DNA from: Micropterus salmoides
Taxonomy: Eukaryota > Chordata > Actinopteri > Centrarchiformes > Centrarchidae
Length of the DNA stretch: 64,000 bases
Assembly (NCBI RefSeq): GCF_014851395.1
Contig: NW_024041262.1
Coordinates: forward strand, 15,987,671-16,051,670
Direction: 5' to 3'
Under the pieces are notes generated by a model. That model made no database searches. It was not told the DNA's origin and saw only the letters and a list, made by a program, of their open reading frames with translations. The translations under genes and the position numbers were made by a program. Positions within the stretch are counted from its first letter, which is position 1, and every line of letters begins with the position of its first letter. This document shows positions 14,001 to 27,146 of this stretch, in pieces.

Positions 14001-16424
14001 ACCGTTAGGAGAGAGGGAGGGGGTTGTGGCACGGCAGTGGAGGGAAGCAATATTCTCACTAGAGAAGAAGAGGGGAGAAAAGAAATCATTTTATCCACCC
14101 AGTCAGGTAAAGGAAGTGCAGAAACTCAGAGGGTAAGACATGGCAGAATAGGCTCAATAATAACAGACATTCTGACAGTTCAGAAGCCAACTAGCATCCG
14201 GAACCTTGGAAAGACTACTCCAGGACGGCATGGCTACATTAAACACTGAAAACTCTTCTCTATTTTATTTTGGCCAGTTTTTATCAATCAAAACCATGGA
14301 GTGCATATTCATCAATGCTGTGGTGGTCTGCCCATCATACTTGTAGACACAAGATCACTAACAAGTGACTGAAAAGTCCATTTGTAAGTTCACATCAGTG
14401 ACAAAAATTCCTACACTGTTGCCCATCAACTGACTCACTGCCAGACTTGCCAACTTCCAAATATCGATGACTGAACTACAACCAAACTTAATAAAAAAGG
14501 AGGAAAAAACTCTGATCAGGCTTATGGAATACAGGTCTCAGTGGGAGGAAAGACAAGCTTCAGTGAAAAGTGAGTTATCATGTCACCTCCTACATCTATG
14601 TCTTCAGGCCAACTATCTTTGACAACTGACCTTTCTGACATCTTAAAGTTTGAGGAAAGGCAAATATTTTAAATAAATGTACAGCATACACAACAACATA
14701 GCATTCTATAGCAAAACACGCTCAGAAAGAGAAACATAATCAACAACAGGGTCAAATCTGACCCACTGAGTCAATAGACAGCGACACGTCACCATTAAAC
14801 CAGGGACATTCCTTGCACAAATGAAGCTAAACAATCCCACTGTTGACACCATTATTTGACAGAGCTTGTTGTTATGCTCTTTCTCCGCTGGACTGATAGC
14901 TCGGATAGTCCTGGCCTCGGGCACGACCTCACAGCTGCCTTTGTCACAGAGCTGGAGGAAGGCTTAACCATCGCTCTGGGCTACAATAATACTCTTCAGG
15001 GCACCATAATACACTAAAACACTGTCCAACTGGAATGCAACCCAATAGTTTGTAGAGCTGCAATTAATTGACTGACCGTGGCTCGCTTCCTGAGCTAAGC
15101 TGAAATATGTTGAGCGATAAGCTAACAAGGGAAAAGACATGAAAGACAGGCACAAAATAACTGCACCAATTTAATTAGTAACCATGCAGTTAGAGTGCTT
15201 GTATCAGTCGTGGATCCTGTTGTCTGATGTGTTGGGGTTCATTCAAAGGTCATGGCAGAGGAACTGTGTAAACTTCTTCTATGTTTATTATAAAATGTAG
15301 TACCTTATGTACAGGTTACAAAGTGAAAGAACAGTAACGTCAGATACTCTGAAAATGACCGCAAATTTCTCAATTGCTAACTTTCCACATCTATCATCAA
15401 AAAACAAATAGGATTAAAGTGCTCAACCCAGCAATCTTCTAGGCCATTATCAAATCATCCAAAAAAAAATTAAAAGTCTGTAAACCCTTAACACCTTCAG
15501 CTATCTTTCAGTATTTGTTTGTGTATATTTTTTCTTCTTCTCGACCCACTGTTCTCTGGCTGTGGTATCCCTCACTATTATACGCTTTGCTAACATGGTG
15601 CTTTGCTTCAACTCTGTACCTCGGTCTGTAAACGATGTAATTAAAGATGGGTGAAATGAAACCAGTGTTTAGAAATGGTTTATGTCAAGTCTGTTCTGAA
15701 ATGCTATACCACAGAGAAACTTTTAGATAGAATGGGTGTGCATCGACATCTTGTTAAATAAAATAGAGTCTTGGCCTGAAGAGTCAGGCAAAATATCTAA
15801 CCAACAGAACCTCAGTGTGAGCCAGGTCAAAGGACAAAGGCTGTGTAAAAGAGTAATGCAATGGTAACGGTAGGAAAACATTTGTTATATCAGGCTCCTC
15901 ACATGTGTGTGATACTCAGTGATGCATTCAGGTCAGCTGAGGAGAATGAGGGGACTGGCGGGCTCCACAAACAGGCTGGGAAAGTGACACTAGGATGCTA
16001 GGCCAAGACATCAATGTCCTCACAACTTCCCTTTAACACTGAAGCAATGTTAGCCCTGGCGCCATCAGAATATGGGGAGGGATTTAAGGTTTACATGATG
16101 GCTGACAGGATGTACCCATGTGACCCAGCAAACAGTCAGAAAATAAACAAAGCGGCTCTCAATTTTGAGAAGCAATGGTTTTCATGACTTTAAGCGATGG
16201 TTTTGAAAGAATTGGCTTATTTGTGTAGAGGTTATCATTGTGGCTACCAGGCTAAGACACAGGTCATGTTAAGTAGTTGTGTTGTTTAAATTATTCAACT
16301 AGTTAAACTTACAGCGCAGTGTGTCCAAAGCACATTGAAAGAGTTAACTCTAGCTATACAGGTGTAAAAAGGTTAGGGGTGAGAGTCCATGGCCTCTTGT
16401 TGAACCTAGCTGCATAAAGAGCAC

Positions 16425-16498
16425 AATCTGCTCTATGAAAAGTACAATGAGATAACTTCTGTTATGAATTAGTGCTATATAAATAAAATTGAATTAAA
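16425..16498 (+). repeat. LINE (L2-like) 3'-end remnant
   Basis: The stretch ACAATGAGATAACTTCTGTT, then TAGTGCTATATAAATAAAAT and TGAATTAAAT, closely follows a frequent fish LINE tail that ends in GCGCTATATAAATAAAATTG. Only the tail is seen, so it is a 5'-truncated copy on the plus strand. Confidence 0.65.
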
Positions 16499-19400
16499 TA
16501 CATATATTCAAAGAAAAGTATCACAAGATCTTATGACTTTCTACTACAACTTAGTGTTTAAGTTTTATTTTGTAAATTCTGATTAACTTTTATTTTTTGC
16601 TAGTGCCAGTAGCATAGGAAATAACACTCGAAAGAGTGAAGTGAATGACGTGATAGGTCAGCATATTTCATTTTCACAGCCCTGCAAAAACTTTGGCAGA
16701 TGCAAAAGGGGCAACTAACCTTTGGACTGTGGAAGCAAAGTATATGTATGTGTGTGTAATTAACATTATTTGTGTTCTAGTATACCACAGGGATACTCAG
16801 AAATGCAGTAAAAACATTAAATAAAAAAGTGGTCAGTTGTGTTACTGTCCACAAAAAAAGGTTTGGCTGCCAAAAGTAGGAAAGAAAAAAATAAATATAT
16901 ATGTTTGCAAAGTCTTCAGTGCTGGTCTGTGAGCAAGGTTGTTGAGACAGATCACGATGGGATGATGTTGACCCTCGAGGTGCAAACTAAGATCTCTGTC
17001 GCCACAGAGACGTGATGCTCGTGGTGTGAGCGGGGAAGTCTTCTCTCCAGTTGGCAGCAGGCCTGGCCTAGCACCAGGGTGCTCAGCCAACAGCTCCTCT
17101 CCTCTGTCAGACCCCCCTCCTCCACCTCTTCCTCCACAGTCTCCTGGATGCCAGTCTGCCTGGCTGGTGTGGGCCAAACAAGCCCCAGCCATCGGGCCGA
17201 AGGGGCAAAGGAACTGCTGCCAGCTGGGCCAGCACTTCACGGCCGAGCACCACTCTCCAAACAAACAGTGCAGTGGGCCACAGGCCACGGGCAACATGGA
17301 ACCTGTCATTACCAGCCGTGCATGGCTGGTTCACTCCCCAAAATCAGAGCCAAGCCAAGGGCTTGAACGTGTACTGCACTTGACTCAAATTTCTCAGCCA
17401 GGGTATGTCATAAGAGAATCTCTTTCCAGAATGATGCTAGATCATCAGCATATCAAGGTATATGTATCTATTTATCCATTACAAATAATGTTGACTGTAA
17501 TTGTCATGCAATAGGAAGAGGAATTTTAAGTTCAAGATGATTACATACGAGTGGAAAGACCTGCCTGCCAAACAGTTTCTTAGGATTAACTACATACCAT
17601 CTAATTATACAACATCTAGAAAACTTCCTATGGTCCCTGGGCTAAAAATGGACTCTATGGGTATTGGACTTCTCTGGGGTTTTCTCCGCTGATCAAGGTT
17701 CTACAGGATTTTGTGGCCTAACTCTGCTTTGTCCTTACGACTTTGGCTACAGATGATGGTTTGAGGCATCCATCATGAAAAAAGGCCTTTTCAACATCAT
17801 ATGAATCAGTCAGAAGGAAGACCGTTATGATTCAATGTCCAACCATGCTTTCGCTGGAATGCACCACTGGGACAAAGGCATCGAGGGAGAGATTTGGAGT
17901 AACAAACAAAAAAACCTGTGTCACAAACTGTGTGACTGTCAATACTCGCACAGAAAGAGACAGTGTTTCAGTGGGTTTAGTGCCATAATTTAATAGTCTA
18001 CATCCACAGGTCATGCCTGAATCATTGTCAGAGCCTGCTAATTCAAATAACTATATATCTCTTTCTGTTTTGTTTGTCACATGCACATTCTCAAACATCC
18101 CTGACATTCTGATGCAGCATTTTGAAATGAACACCGACACTGATGTCAAAGCCATATCCCAACAAAGACAGGTAGTGGCAAACACACTAAAAGTTAACAT
18201 TACCTAAGCAGGCTTGGTCAAATGGTCCTCCTAATGAGTCGCTGAAATTTTGGGGGGGAAAACCAGGATCATCATAACGTACATTAAAATTTAAGAATCT
18301 AATTATAGTGAAATGAAAACTGAAATTTCAAAGAACACAAATTAGTTGTAAAATTCAGAAATGGGCACTCAAACCTTTTCAGGTGAATGATTGAAAACAT
18401 CACATTTGGCCAATAACCTACAAAGTTCTAAAAAACAAAAAAAACAAATTATATAGTAAATGGTCTGAGAAGATCAATAATACTTGTTTTTGGCTTTTTC
18501 TAGTCTGATTTATATAAAGTATTATAAGTATCTCATTTAAGCTTTTGGGAGTTTTTATGACATGGCCAATGGCTGGTGATTCTGTAGAAATTGCATATAT
18601 GTCGATGAATATTGTTGCATGATGCAAGAAAAGTTTAAAATTTCTATAAATCAGGATCACCCGGCACTGATCAGTTCTACTGAATCTAATTTGTGGGGGT
18701 ACTTGGCTATGGATTACAAACAGAAGAAGAATAGATCTATTTTACCATAATTCACATTTACAGTACTTTTACTACAATTTAAAACTAAGGCCTTGGAAAG
18801 CTAGCGCTGCAAGGCCGATATACTGTTTAGAGGTTGCTGCTCTGGCAGTTTAAAATGGGCTTTTTGAAGGAAATGCAGTATTTACTACTATTAACTAATT
18901 TAAGTATTCAACTAAAATACAAAGGCTAGATGACTCAAGAGCAAAAAGGCACAATCTTACTTTGCACTTTGTCATCTCTTCTTTTGTTATATTTATTTTT
19001 TCTGAGACGCTTGTATCCTCTCAGTAGATAATCACACCAATAATTGTAATATGACAATAGAGGGAATTCAAAAAAGATTGAGATGGAATTTTTGTGTGAT
19101 AGAATACTTCCTTGTGAGATTGTATTTGGCAACTTTTTTTTCTACAGTTCTATAAACTGGAAAGCCCTTCACAGCAAGCACCACCAAACCAAAGTAAGGG
19201 ATGGGTGGGGTGAAGGTGTTTGTCCTTTTGCCTTTCCAGTGTTTGTGAAAGAAAAAATGAAATTCTATATTTGTGTTTAGTATAAAAGCACTCAAGGTTA
19301 GAAGCCTTTTGCTTAGAAAAGAAACCAATGCACTGTTTAAGTATTTTGATGGGACCTACCCTTGAATCCTGATGCCTACAATGCCTTGGCTTACAACCTT

Positions 19401-20376
19401 TTCACTTCCTTGAAAAAAAGTGGTCCTCTTTTTATAGTTTTGCCCATTGTGATAAAAGGGAACTTTTATGCCATCAACAACATGGCAACAATGTACTGCC
19501 TTTGTTTCATCGCACCATCCTGGGGGTCTGCCAGGATGAGATACAGACATACAGAGGCACAGTAAATGATTGATGGGTTAGAAGAAAATATTAAAAAGAG
19601 AAAAAAAGTCAAAATTCAGCATTTGTAAATATTTCAAGCTCTTGCACCCTGCCAAAGAAAGATCTGAGGGGCAACAACAATAACTATACTTAACCATCTA
19701 TCCTGATGCAAACACGACTTAGACAGCTGACTTATATTTTGTTGAGACTATCACTGTTTTGAAAAAAAACTTAGATATCATTGTTGGGAATAAAACTATA
19801 CACAGTAGCAATGTAGAACCGTGAGCCCCATTGGACATGTTTACTTATTAGGTTATCAGCTGTAATTATTTGGAATCATGTTGTTCAAGAGCACATGGGA
19901 CTGAGGTCTTCTCTTTCCACTGTTGTATGCCACTGGCTGTTTTAGCCAACAAAATGGACTGCACAAAGATGGCAGGAGGAAGAATTAAATGAGAGTTGAC
20001 GGAAAGTGTAGGAAAGGTAAGTACAGTGCAAGTGTTTGGGTAAGAGCCACTTCATCCTGGCAAGCAATGCAGCCCAAGAGCAGCTTATCATGGCAAAGGG
20101 ATCCCGTGTCCTGGCATGGCTCAAGATGGAACAGTGCCTGACATGCGCACACGGGTACAGAGTCCATTGCGAAGATATAGCAAACAAAATAGGCATCCAG
20201 TAATGCTGTGGCATTCCACAATATTCTAGGCAGCTGTTGCATAGTGTGCCCAGAAGTATGCACAATGACTTGCTGGGAGGGAACAACAGTCAGATAAGAG
20301 ACAGTGTTCTAATTGCTTCAAAATGTCCTGGAGAAGGCCCCCTATTATCTATTTAAATCGGCTGATAATGGGAGGC

Positions 20377-20429
20377 TAGGAGGAGGAGGAGATGGAGAAG
20401 GGGGAGGAGGAGTAGGAGGAGGAGGGGGG
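20377..20429. repeat. GGA-rich tract
   Basis: Imperfect GGA/GGAG repeat that produces glycine-rich spurious open frames. Confidence 0.9.
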
Positions 20430-21939
20430 CGACCTATGCAGAGGGAGAAAGCTATCCTCTGCGCTGCTGTCGCCTCATTATTTTCCGTCTTGACGGACGC
20501 CCGCGCTCAACCCCTGGATGAATGGCCCTGTGCTGAATAAGTTATCGCCAGACACACAAAGGAAGAGTGCCACAAACAACACAGCAGTACTGCAAAGCAT
20601 GAATCTCTTTTTCCTCTCCTTCTCAGTCTTTCCTCCCCCTTCAAATCCCCCCACCCTTCCTCCTGCTCCCTCTAGACGAAAGGCAGGCCCTGCCACAGAC
20701 TGAGATCTCACCTGTAATTTCTACAGAAGCTCACAGTAGGTGGGGGAAAAACGTAACGGATATAATAAAATGAAAGGGAGGAAGGATACAGGCATCTATG
20801 CTTGCTGAAAAGATATGTACCTTCATTCCTCCATTTTGATTCATCTGTCCTTTTTGTTTGTGCAGTTCCTTACTAAAGACAGGGACCTCCTTTGGACATC
20901 ATCTGAAGTTGTTTGAGAGGATGTTTTTTTATTCTTCTTAAGACAAGGCCCACAGCATGATCAGTGAAGCTGGTTTGGTTTCATCTGATGTTTATTTTGT
21001 TTCCTTTTCTGTTGTTTGGACTGCTGGGGCCTGGCATATCAAATCAAGATCACCTCTATACAATGCTCTCTTGTAGGGGTGTGTGAGAGGGTTCCCTGTA
21101 GCTGCTAAATGGGAGCTAGGGAATAATGACAACAGGAAACAGTCCATTCCCAAACGGTTATGGCTATCCCTCTCCCTTGCTGTCACTCAAAAGTAGAAGT
21201 GAAACTTTTGGACAGGAGAGCCTCTTTTCCCTCTGACCGGGAAATCAGAGGGTGCCGCGGCCCGACAGGCGCTCGACAACAGATCAAACAGGGCGGGTAC
21301 CCTTGGAGTGACACCTGGAGCCACTTCAAGGGATGAGAGCGCCACTGATCTCCAGTCATCTCGTCAGAACGACACTCTGTCAGGGTTAAAGGAGGGGAAA
21401 AAAGAAGCTCTATCAACTAGGATGGTATGAGCGAGGTCGAACGAAGCATCACCTCAATGTCGTGGCTGGCTGACCCTAGAGCATTTGGAGAAGTGATGGT
21501 GCAAAGAGTGCTTTTTTTTGGAATGCTCAGCCTTGACGCCTGGTTCAGGGACTAGGGGATAGCTAATTGTGCAGATATGGCAGTTTCACTCAAGATATGA
21601 CTGAGTTTTTTGCTTTTTTGCTTTGATTGCGAATGTCATCTACCTTAAAATGAATTATCATCTTTAAAGCTAGCTATCTGTGATTTTACTTTTCAAAGAT
21701 CCAAAGAATTTCTTTCCCACCACATGTGGAATAATTAGAATTCAACTTTGTCCTGACCTATCAAACAACAGAAGCCTGCTATGGGCTACATAATAGAGAG
21801 AGGGAGATATGTAGGGAGAAAAAGGGAGCTTTGGCAGCCAGTTAAGCAAGTCAATCCTCAACAGACAAATGCATCCCTTATATAAAACAACAACACGTCT
21901 TTGCCCTTGTCAACAACCTCTTCCTCTACAGCCCAGGCT

Positions 21940-21968
<29 letters not shown>
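21940..21968. repeat. GT microsatellite
   Basis: Uninterrupted TG repeat of about 14 units. Confidence 0.97.
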
Positions 21969-21970
<2 letters not shown>

Positions 21971-23880
21971 CTTCTCCTTTCAGCAAAAAACGTCCCATCA
22001 GCACTCTCTAATGGGCGAGGTGGAGGAAGAGAGAAAAAGACAGATGAAGCAGGAGGGAAAGTAAGAGAGAGAGAGAGGGGTGGCAGTGGTGCTTGTTTGG
22101 CTCAGGAGCAGTGAGTAATGAGGCTGAGGCGCACCCTGTCATTGTCCCAGCAGTAGCCTGTAGCCACAGAAACACACACATAGACACACATGAACATTAA
22201 AAAGTATCACCTATCTCCAAACAAGACACTTATCTGACATTCAAAACCAAAAAAGTAAAATAAATTGATAAAAATAAAACAGTACTTTAGTATCAAAATG
22301 TATGAATTATAATTTTCTCTTAAGAATCCCCTGAATATAAGATACATTCATAAGAGATACTTTTAATAGCGTGAGCATGGTGTAAAATCTCTGACATTCA
22401 GTCATCTGATCTCTCGATGATCTCATGATGATGTGTTCCCTCTACAAAGCGTGAATGGAGAGTGAACAACTTCTACTACTACAATGGATGTCTGATAACA
22501 TGGCCAGTATGCTTCTGACAGTGTACAGTCTGCATGGTTAGAAATGTGAGTGGTCGTCTGCAGGGATGTCCATGTGGACATGAGCAGCTGACACAATTTA
22601 CTTTATCACACGGACCCTCACGGCTATGAGGATGTGGAAAGCATAATTTTGCCTTTAGAAACCTATTTTTGCTTCTTCTTTTTTTTTTTACTAAAGTAAA
22701 TGGGCCAAAAACATCAGTAAGGTCTTCCATTACAACTTCCTTGTCTGCCAACAGTAAGAACTACTGCTTTAAACACCAAATATCTTCCTACAGGAGGGTA
22801 ACATGCTATCCTTAATCCACTTAACATACCCATGATATGCATGCATGCACACACACACAACATCTGCGCTCATCTTGATATGTATAAAGTTTAGCTTAGA
22901 GGTTGTGGTAGGGGCAGATACGATTCATGCTTTGGCACTTTGCTGCTTTGCCAAAATAAAAACAGACTGGACATAAAAAGCACAGAATGCTTCCCTGGAG
23001 GTGGTAGAAAAGGCCATGGATAGGACTGACCTAGAGGGATGCAGAAATATGAGGGTATAGAGCGAGGGGGTTGACTAGGATGGTAATGATGCCAGGCTGA
23101 ACAAATTGCAAAGCAAAGGGAATGTGTTTAAATGTAGTACATGGAATTATAGTGGCAGCAACATGGAGAGGAGATCAGAGAGAGGGGTATCCACTGGGAG
23201 TGATCTGCCACTCTCGGGACAGAAAACACGAAGTTCGGCTATGGCTACTGTGATGAGTTCAGCTGTAACACAAAGTAAAATATAATGTAAAATAGGGCAA
23301 AAATGCCTTACACAGTGTGATACACATGGAGTATACTCCAATATTCAAATGTAAAACAAACCAAGACGAAACATATGGGTGTGTAGGATTGTAAATGCAT
23401 GTTGCATTTGATGCCAGAAAGTCTGCCGCTGTTCCCACTTTCTGACTCTCGTGACCCCACCACATTGTAATTGAGTTTTTCCTTTGCTCTTGTCACCCTA
23501 TAACAGGGTAACACAACTAAATTAATGGAAAGAGAAAAAAAAAGAAAAGGGGAGGTAGAAAAACATCTGACTGCAATCTGTCTCATCTTTCAGCTTAAAT
23601 TAAAAAAAGACTCATCTTTTTGTTCAACTTCATAAGACTTCAATAGGGCCCCAAGACTCCAATCCCACTACAGCTCACTGGTAGAGTTGAATTCCATTAA
23701 TTATGTGACCTACATATCCCAGCAGTTAATATTCCAGACAGACTGATAGAGAGAGAGAGTATATATTTGCCAATAATACAGGAGAGGGGCAAAACTTACA
23801 CATCTTAGGGAATCAAAAGTTCCCTTCTCCAGATGCTTTTCTGGGGCCATACACATCAGTTTCTTGGCTCAAAAGAGAGA

Positions 23881-23905
23881 GGGGGGGGGGGGGGGGGGGG
23901 GGGGG
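23881..23905. repeat. poly-G tract, 25 bases
   Basis: Twenty-five consecutive G follow a short GA run. Such tracts can form four-stranded structures and are error-prone in sequencing. Confidence 0.95.
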
Positions 23906-24079
23906 ACTTGGGAATTTCCTATAGGCAAGAATGAGTTGTACATATTATTTTTTATACTAATTACTCAAACCAACAGGACTCTATTTTGCACTCAACTTGT
24001 GACATCTGTGTGAAATCAGAGAAATGAATATGGCCACACATTAAGCCAGCTTGTCAAGATATGTCTTAAGAAAGGAAGT

Positions 24080-24560
24080 TAGTGTCTTGGTATCAGTGCT
24101 GCTGCATTAGCTTGTGAGCTACTGCATCACCCTCACCCTGGCTCATGGGCTGATCTCTTAATCAGTGTCCAGAGCGCATGAGTCCTCTTCTGAAGGCTGA
24201 AGCTCTGTCCATCCTGCCTGCCCGTCGCTACTGCCAGTCCCAGCCATGAATATGGAGCTGTTCTGTGGCTGGGAGCTTGCTTATGTTTTCTGTCTGATAT
24301 CTAGGCCCCATTCCCATTTCAAAGGGAGGTCCACCCGGGGCCTTGACTTTTTGATCTGCCTGGCGACTGAGTCGACCACCTGCATGTGGGATCAGCTGCC
24401 AGCGAGAGCAGACAACCCCTCTGCTTCAAAATATACATCCTCCCCCCTTCGTCCTCCCTGCTTCATTGCCCTTCACCCCCTCCTTCCATGAAGCTGCCAG
24501 GAGCCTAACTGGATCTGGAGCTGCATCCCATTCCCAAATGTTCTGACTGTGGTGGCTGAG
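24080..24560. other. conserved-looking non-coding block
   Basis: Balanced, non-repetitive sequence in an AT-rich setting includes TGATCTCTTAATCAG and TTGACTTTTTGATC. The plus-strand frame at 24246-24491 has no known domain or convincing splice context. Composition is the only evidence. Confidence 0.22.
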
Positions 24561-25016
24561 ATGCTTGAGATGTTCAGAACGGCAGCAGGAAGGCTCACGC
24601 TACAGTCACAGGGCCATTTTGTATTTACACGTTTAATGTCAGTGTGCCACAGTAACAATAGAGACCAAAAAGGCTTCTTGCTTCTCTAATCATGGATGGT
24701 GATCCACAGCTGTAACACTTCGCAATGCAGACTGTACCAAACCGATACATCAGTCAAACTTGATCAAATTGGTAGGCAATGAAGGGCAATTACAGTAGTT
24801 GAAAGGAAAATCCATAAATAGTTTACATATATAAGTCCCTTGATATTAGAGAGCTAATATCTGTGAACCCAATCAAGTCTCAAATGAGTATCCTTGCTCA
24901 AATTTGTCACCTTTGGTGTCCTTTATTTTACAGAACTTCTAAAAGCGTTGAATGATAAAAAGATACCCATGCACATGGTCTTATTTTTAGGGATCCAAAT
25001 ACTGTTTTTGTTCTTA

Positions 25017-25069
25017 TTATTTTCTTTCTTTCTTTCTCTCTCTCTCTCTTTCTTTCCTCGCTCTCTCTG
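25017..25069. repeat. TTTC/CT pyrimidine tract
   Basis: Repeated TTTC units pass into CT dinucleotides and then a mixed pyrimidine tract. Confidence 0.9.
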
Positions 25070-25079
25070 CTAAAAGTGT

Positions 25080-26155
25080 TTTGTTTGGGAAGCAAAAACT
25101 CCTGGACAAAACTCCCAAAAATGGGCACATACTCAGGCAAAAAATAAATGGCCCTCATAGACCTCATGGTGGCACTATAACAATCAATTTTGCGTTTTTG
25201 CAATTATCTTGAAAACGGCTTCATTTAGATTTGAACTTCTTTTATTATTTTAATTTCTGGATTCATCTGCATCTTTGCTCCAATGGTCTTCTGCTCTACA
25301 AATTTCAATATATGACTTTTTATCACTTTTCTCTAAAACCTATTTTTGCAAACTCGTCCCAGATGGTTTTGGCAATCAAGCTGAAACTTTGGCAGGATCA
25401 TCTACGGACGTCGCAGATCAAAAGTTATCAAAAGAATTTTGATAATCTGTTTTTTTTTCATTGATTTTTACTTTTGTGTATTTACGTACAATTTGTAACC
25501 AAACTTTACATGTCTGTGCAGATGCTCGGCCGAGCTTCATTGAGCAGTCCTGGGATATTCTTCCACTAGGGGGCGCTACACTTGCAAAAAGTTTATACCT
25601 CGTAATTCGCTTGATGGATTCGTACAAATTTGGTAATGATTGCGCAAAGTGGGCATGGCTTATTACAAGAAATGTACATTTGTAGACATTTCTCATTCCT
25701 AACTTCAAAAAATCTAAGAAAATCATCCGTACATCCTAGAGAGCTGAAGTTTTTTCAGCACATCCACTGATTTGTGACTAATGTTTGCCTCACTGCAACC
25801 TATGGTCAATTCAGAAGTCAGTCACACTATATTTTTCAGAATATGCTAATTCAATTAACATCTATATCTCCACAAGTGTTTCTTCAAACACTGAGAGTCA
25901 TTCTTCAGGAAACGCAAAAGTCGCAGGTGGGTTAGACATTTCACCCAGTAGTCAGGTACATATAATGACACTCTCTGATCTCAAGGTGATGCTGTAAAAA
26001 TCAAAGTCTGCGTTTCCACAATTATCTCAAAGTCCAAATTCTTTCATCACTTTAATCTCTTAAGTCGTGCATCTGGTCTCCTCTGAAAATGTCAAATGTT
26101 GCGTTTTTTGCGACTGGCTTGGATGCCAATCATTGCCGCTCGCGGCTTTATTTAC
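25080..26155. repeat. teleost dispersed repeat, two related units
   Basis: The sequence resembles a family common in fish genomes, with phrases such as AGGGGGCGCTACA (25569-25581), AAGCTGAAACTTTGGCAGGA (25379-25398) and the end CCGCTCGCGGCTTTA near 26136. A stretch near 25160-25230 (CTCATGGTGGCACTATAACA, then GCAATTATCTTGAAA) recurs in diverged form near 25978-26035, so the region holds two units about 820 bases apart. The class is not certain, and the limits are approximate. Confidence 0.6.
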
Positions 26156-26316
26156 ATTTTGGTTAAGTTCAGTCCCTAAAAAGTCTTTTGTTCAATGTCT
26201 ATGGAGCAATCTTAGAAAGTGTTGCTTGATGGCAACACATTAAAACATGAACTATTAGGCCACCACTCTAAATGTACCTACATTTAGGATATTCTACAAC
26301 TGACTAGTTTCTATTC

Positions 26317-27146
26317 TAAGGGTGCTTTCACACCTGTCTCATTTAGTTCAGTTGAAATGCACTAGAGTTCCCCCTTGGTGCGGTTCATTTAGGCAGGTTT
26401 GACTGCAGCAATCGTCCGCTTTTGCACACCAAAAGCGGACCAAAAAAGCATACCGAGAACTTCTAGAAGAGGCGGTCTCGGTACGCTTTCTAACAAACTC
26501 TGGAGCAGTTCGCTTGTGGTGTGAAAGCAAACGAACAAACCACAAGTCTTGATAGCAGAGATGTGATCTGAGCAATATTTCCAGCCACTCAAATCCATCT
26601 GCTGATCACAAAATGTATTCAGCATTCTTATAATTGATCTGTATAAGCCATGCTATGTTTATGAAAATCATTTGGTAACGTATACTTGTCAGTCCATAAA
26701 ACATTTGTGACAGCGATACCACAGCATACTATAGGCTAATAAGTTCCCAATTATTACTGTACATGTCCTGTTTTTACGTTTTCATTCATATTAGGCTATG
26801 CGGTTGATCTGCAGTCTGACATACCTAATCATGCTTATAATAAATGATTACTTTGTGGGCTCTTTACAATACAGATCAGAAGCATTACAGTGCTTCATAG
26901 ACTTCTGTCAGTCACTGAGGTTTGATTTCCCCATGTGGGCCCTGATGATGCAGGATGACAATCGCCAAAGCTGTCCAATCAACAAGTTACCTGTAAGTCT
27001 GTAATGTCATGCTTACTTCTCTTGGTTCGTTTGTAAAACTGCAGTGTGAACATGAACCGGACCAGAACTAAAATGCAACAGTGCATCATTTTTTTCACTT
27101 GGTCTGGACAAAATGAACCCGAAATACAGGCGTGAAAGCACCCTAA
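26317..27146. mobile_element. non-autonomous DNA transposon, PIF/Harbinger-like
   Basis: The element spans 26320-27143 (824 bases). It begins GGGTGCTTTCACACCTGT and ends with the inverted copy of GGGTGCTTTCACGCCTGT, so 17 of the 18 terminal bases match. TAA flanks both sides (26317-26319 and 27144-27146), as expected for the three-base TWA target duplication of PIF/Harbinger elements. Further inside, the ends stay loosely inverted (GGTTCATTT-like segments). No transposase frame is seen; the open frame at 26798-27004 has no domain that I recognise. The superfamily assignment rests on the target-site length and the GGG-type ends only. Confidence 0.75.

Noticed and set aside
15047..15085. AGAGCTGCAATTAATTGACT, similar to the start of the AGGGCTGCAAC-type repeat
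   Set aside because: Only the first 20 or so bases fit, and the following sequence does not continue the family.
17026..17514. Open frame of 162 codons on the plus strand, proline-rich at its start
   Set aside because: It has no domain that I recognise and a GC-rich start that lowers stop frequency. A long opposing minus-strand frame overlaps it, and no convincing splice sites or start context were seen. Probably chance.
22479..22751. Minus-strand open frame beginning MADKEVVMEDLTDV
   Set aside because: The start looks protein-like, but the rest is not, and no splice context or family match was found.
26798..27004. Open frame inside the Harbinger-like element
   Set aside because: It is too short and lacks any transposase motif, so the element is treated as non-autonomous.
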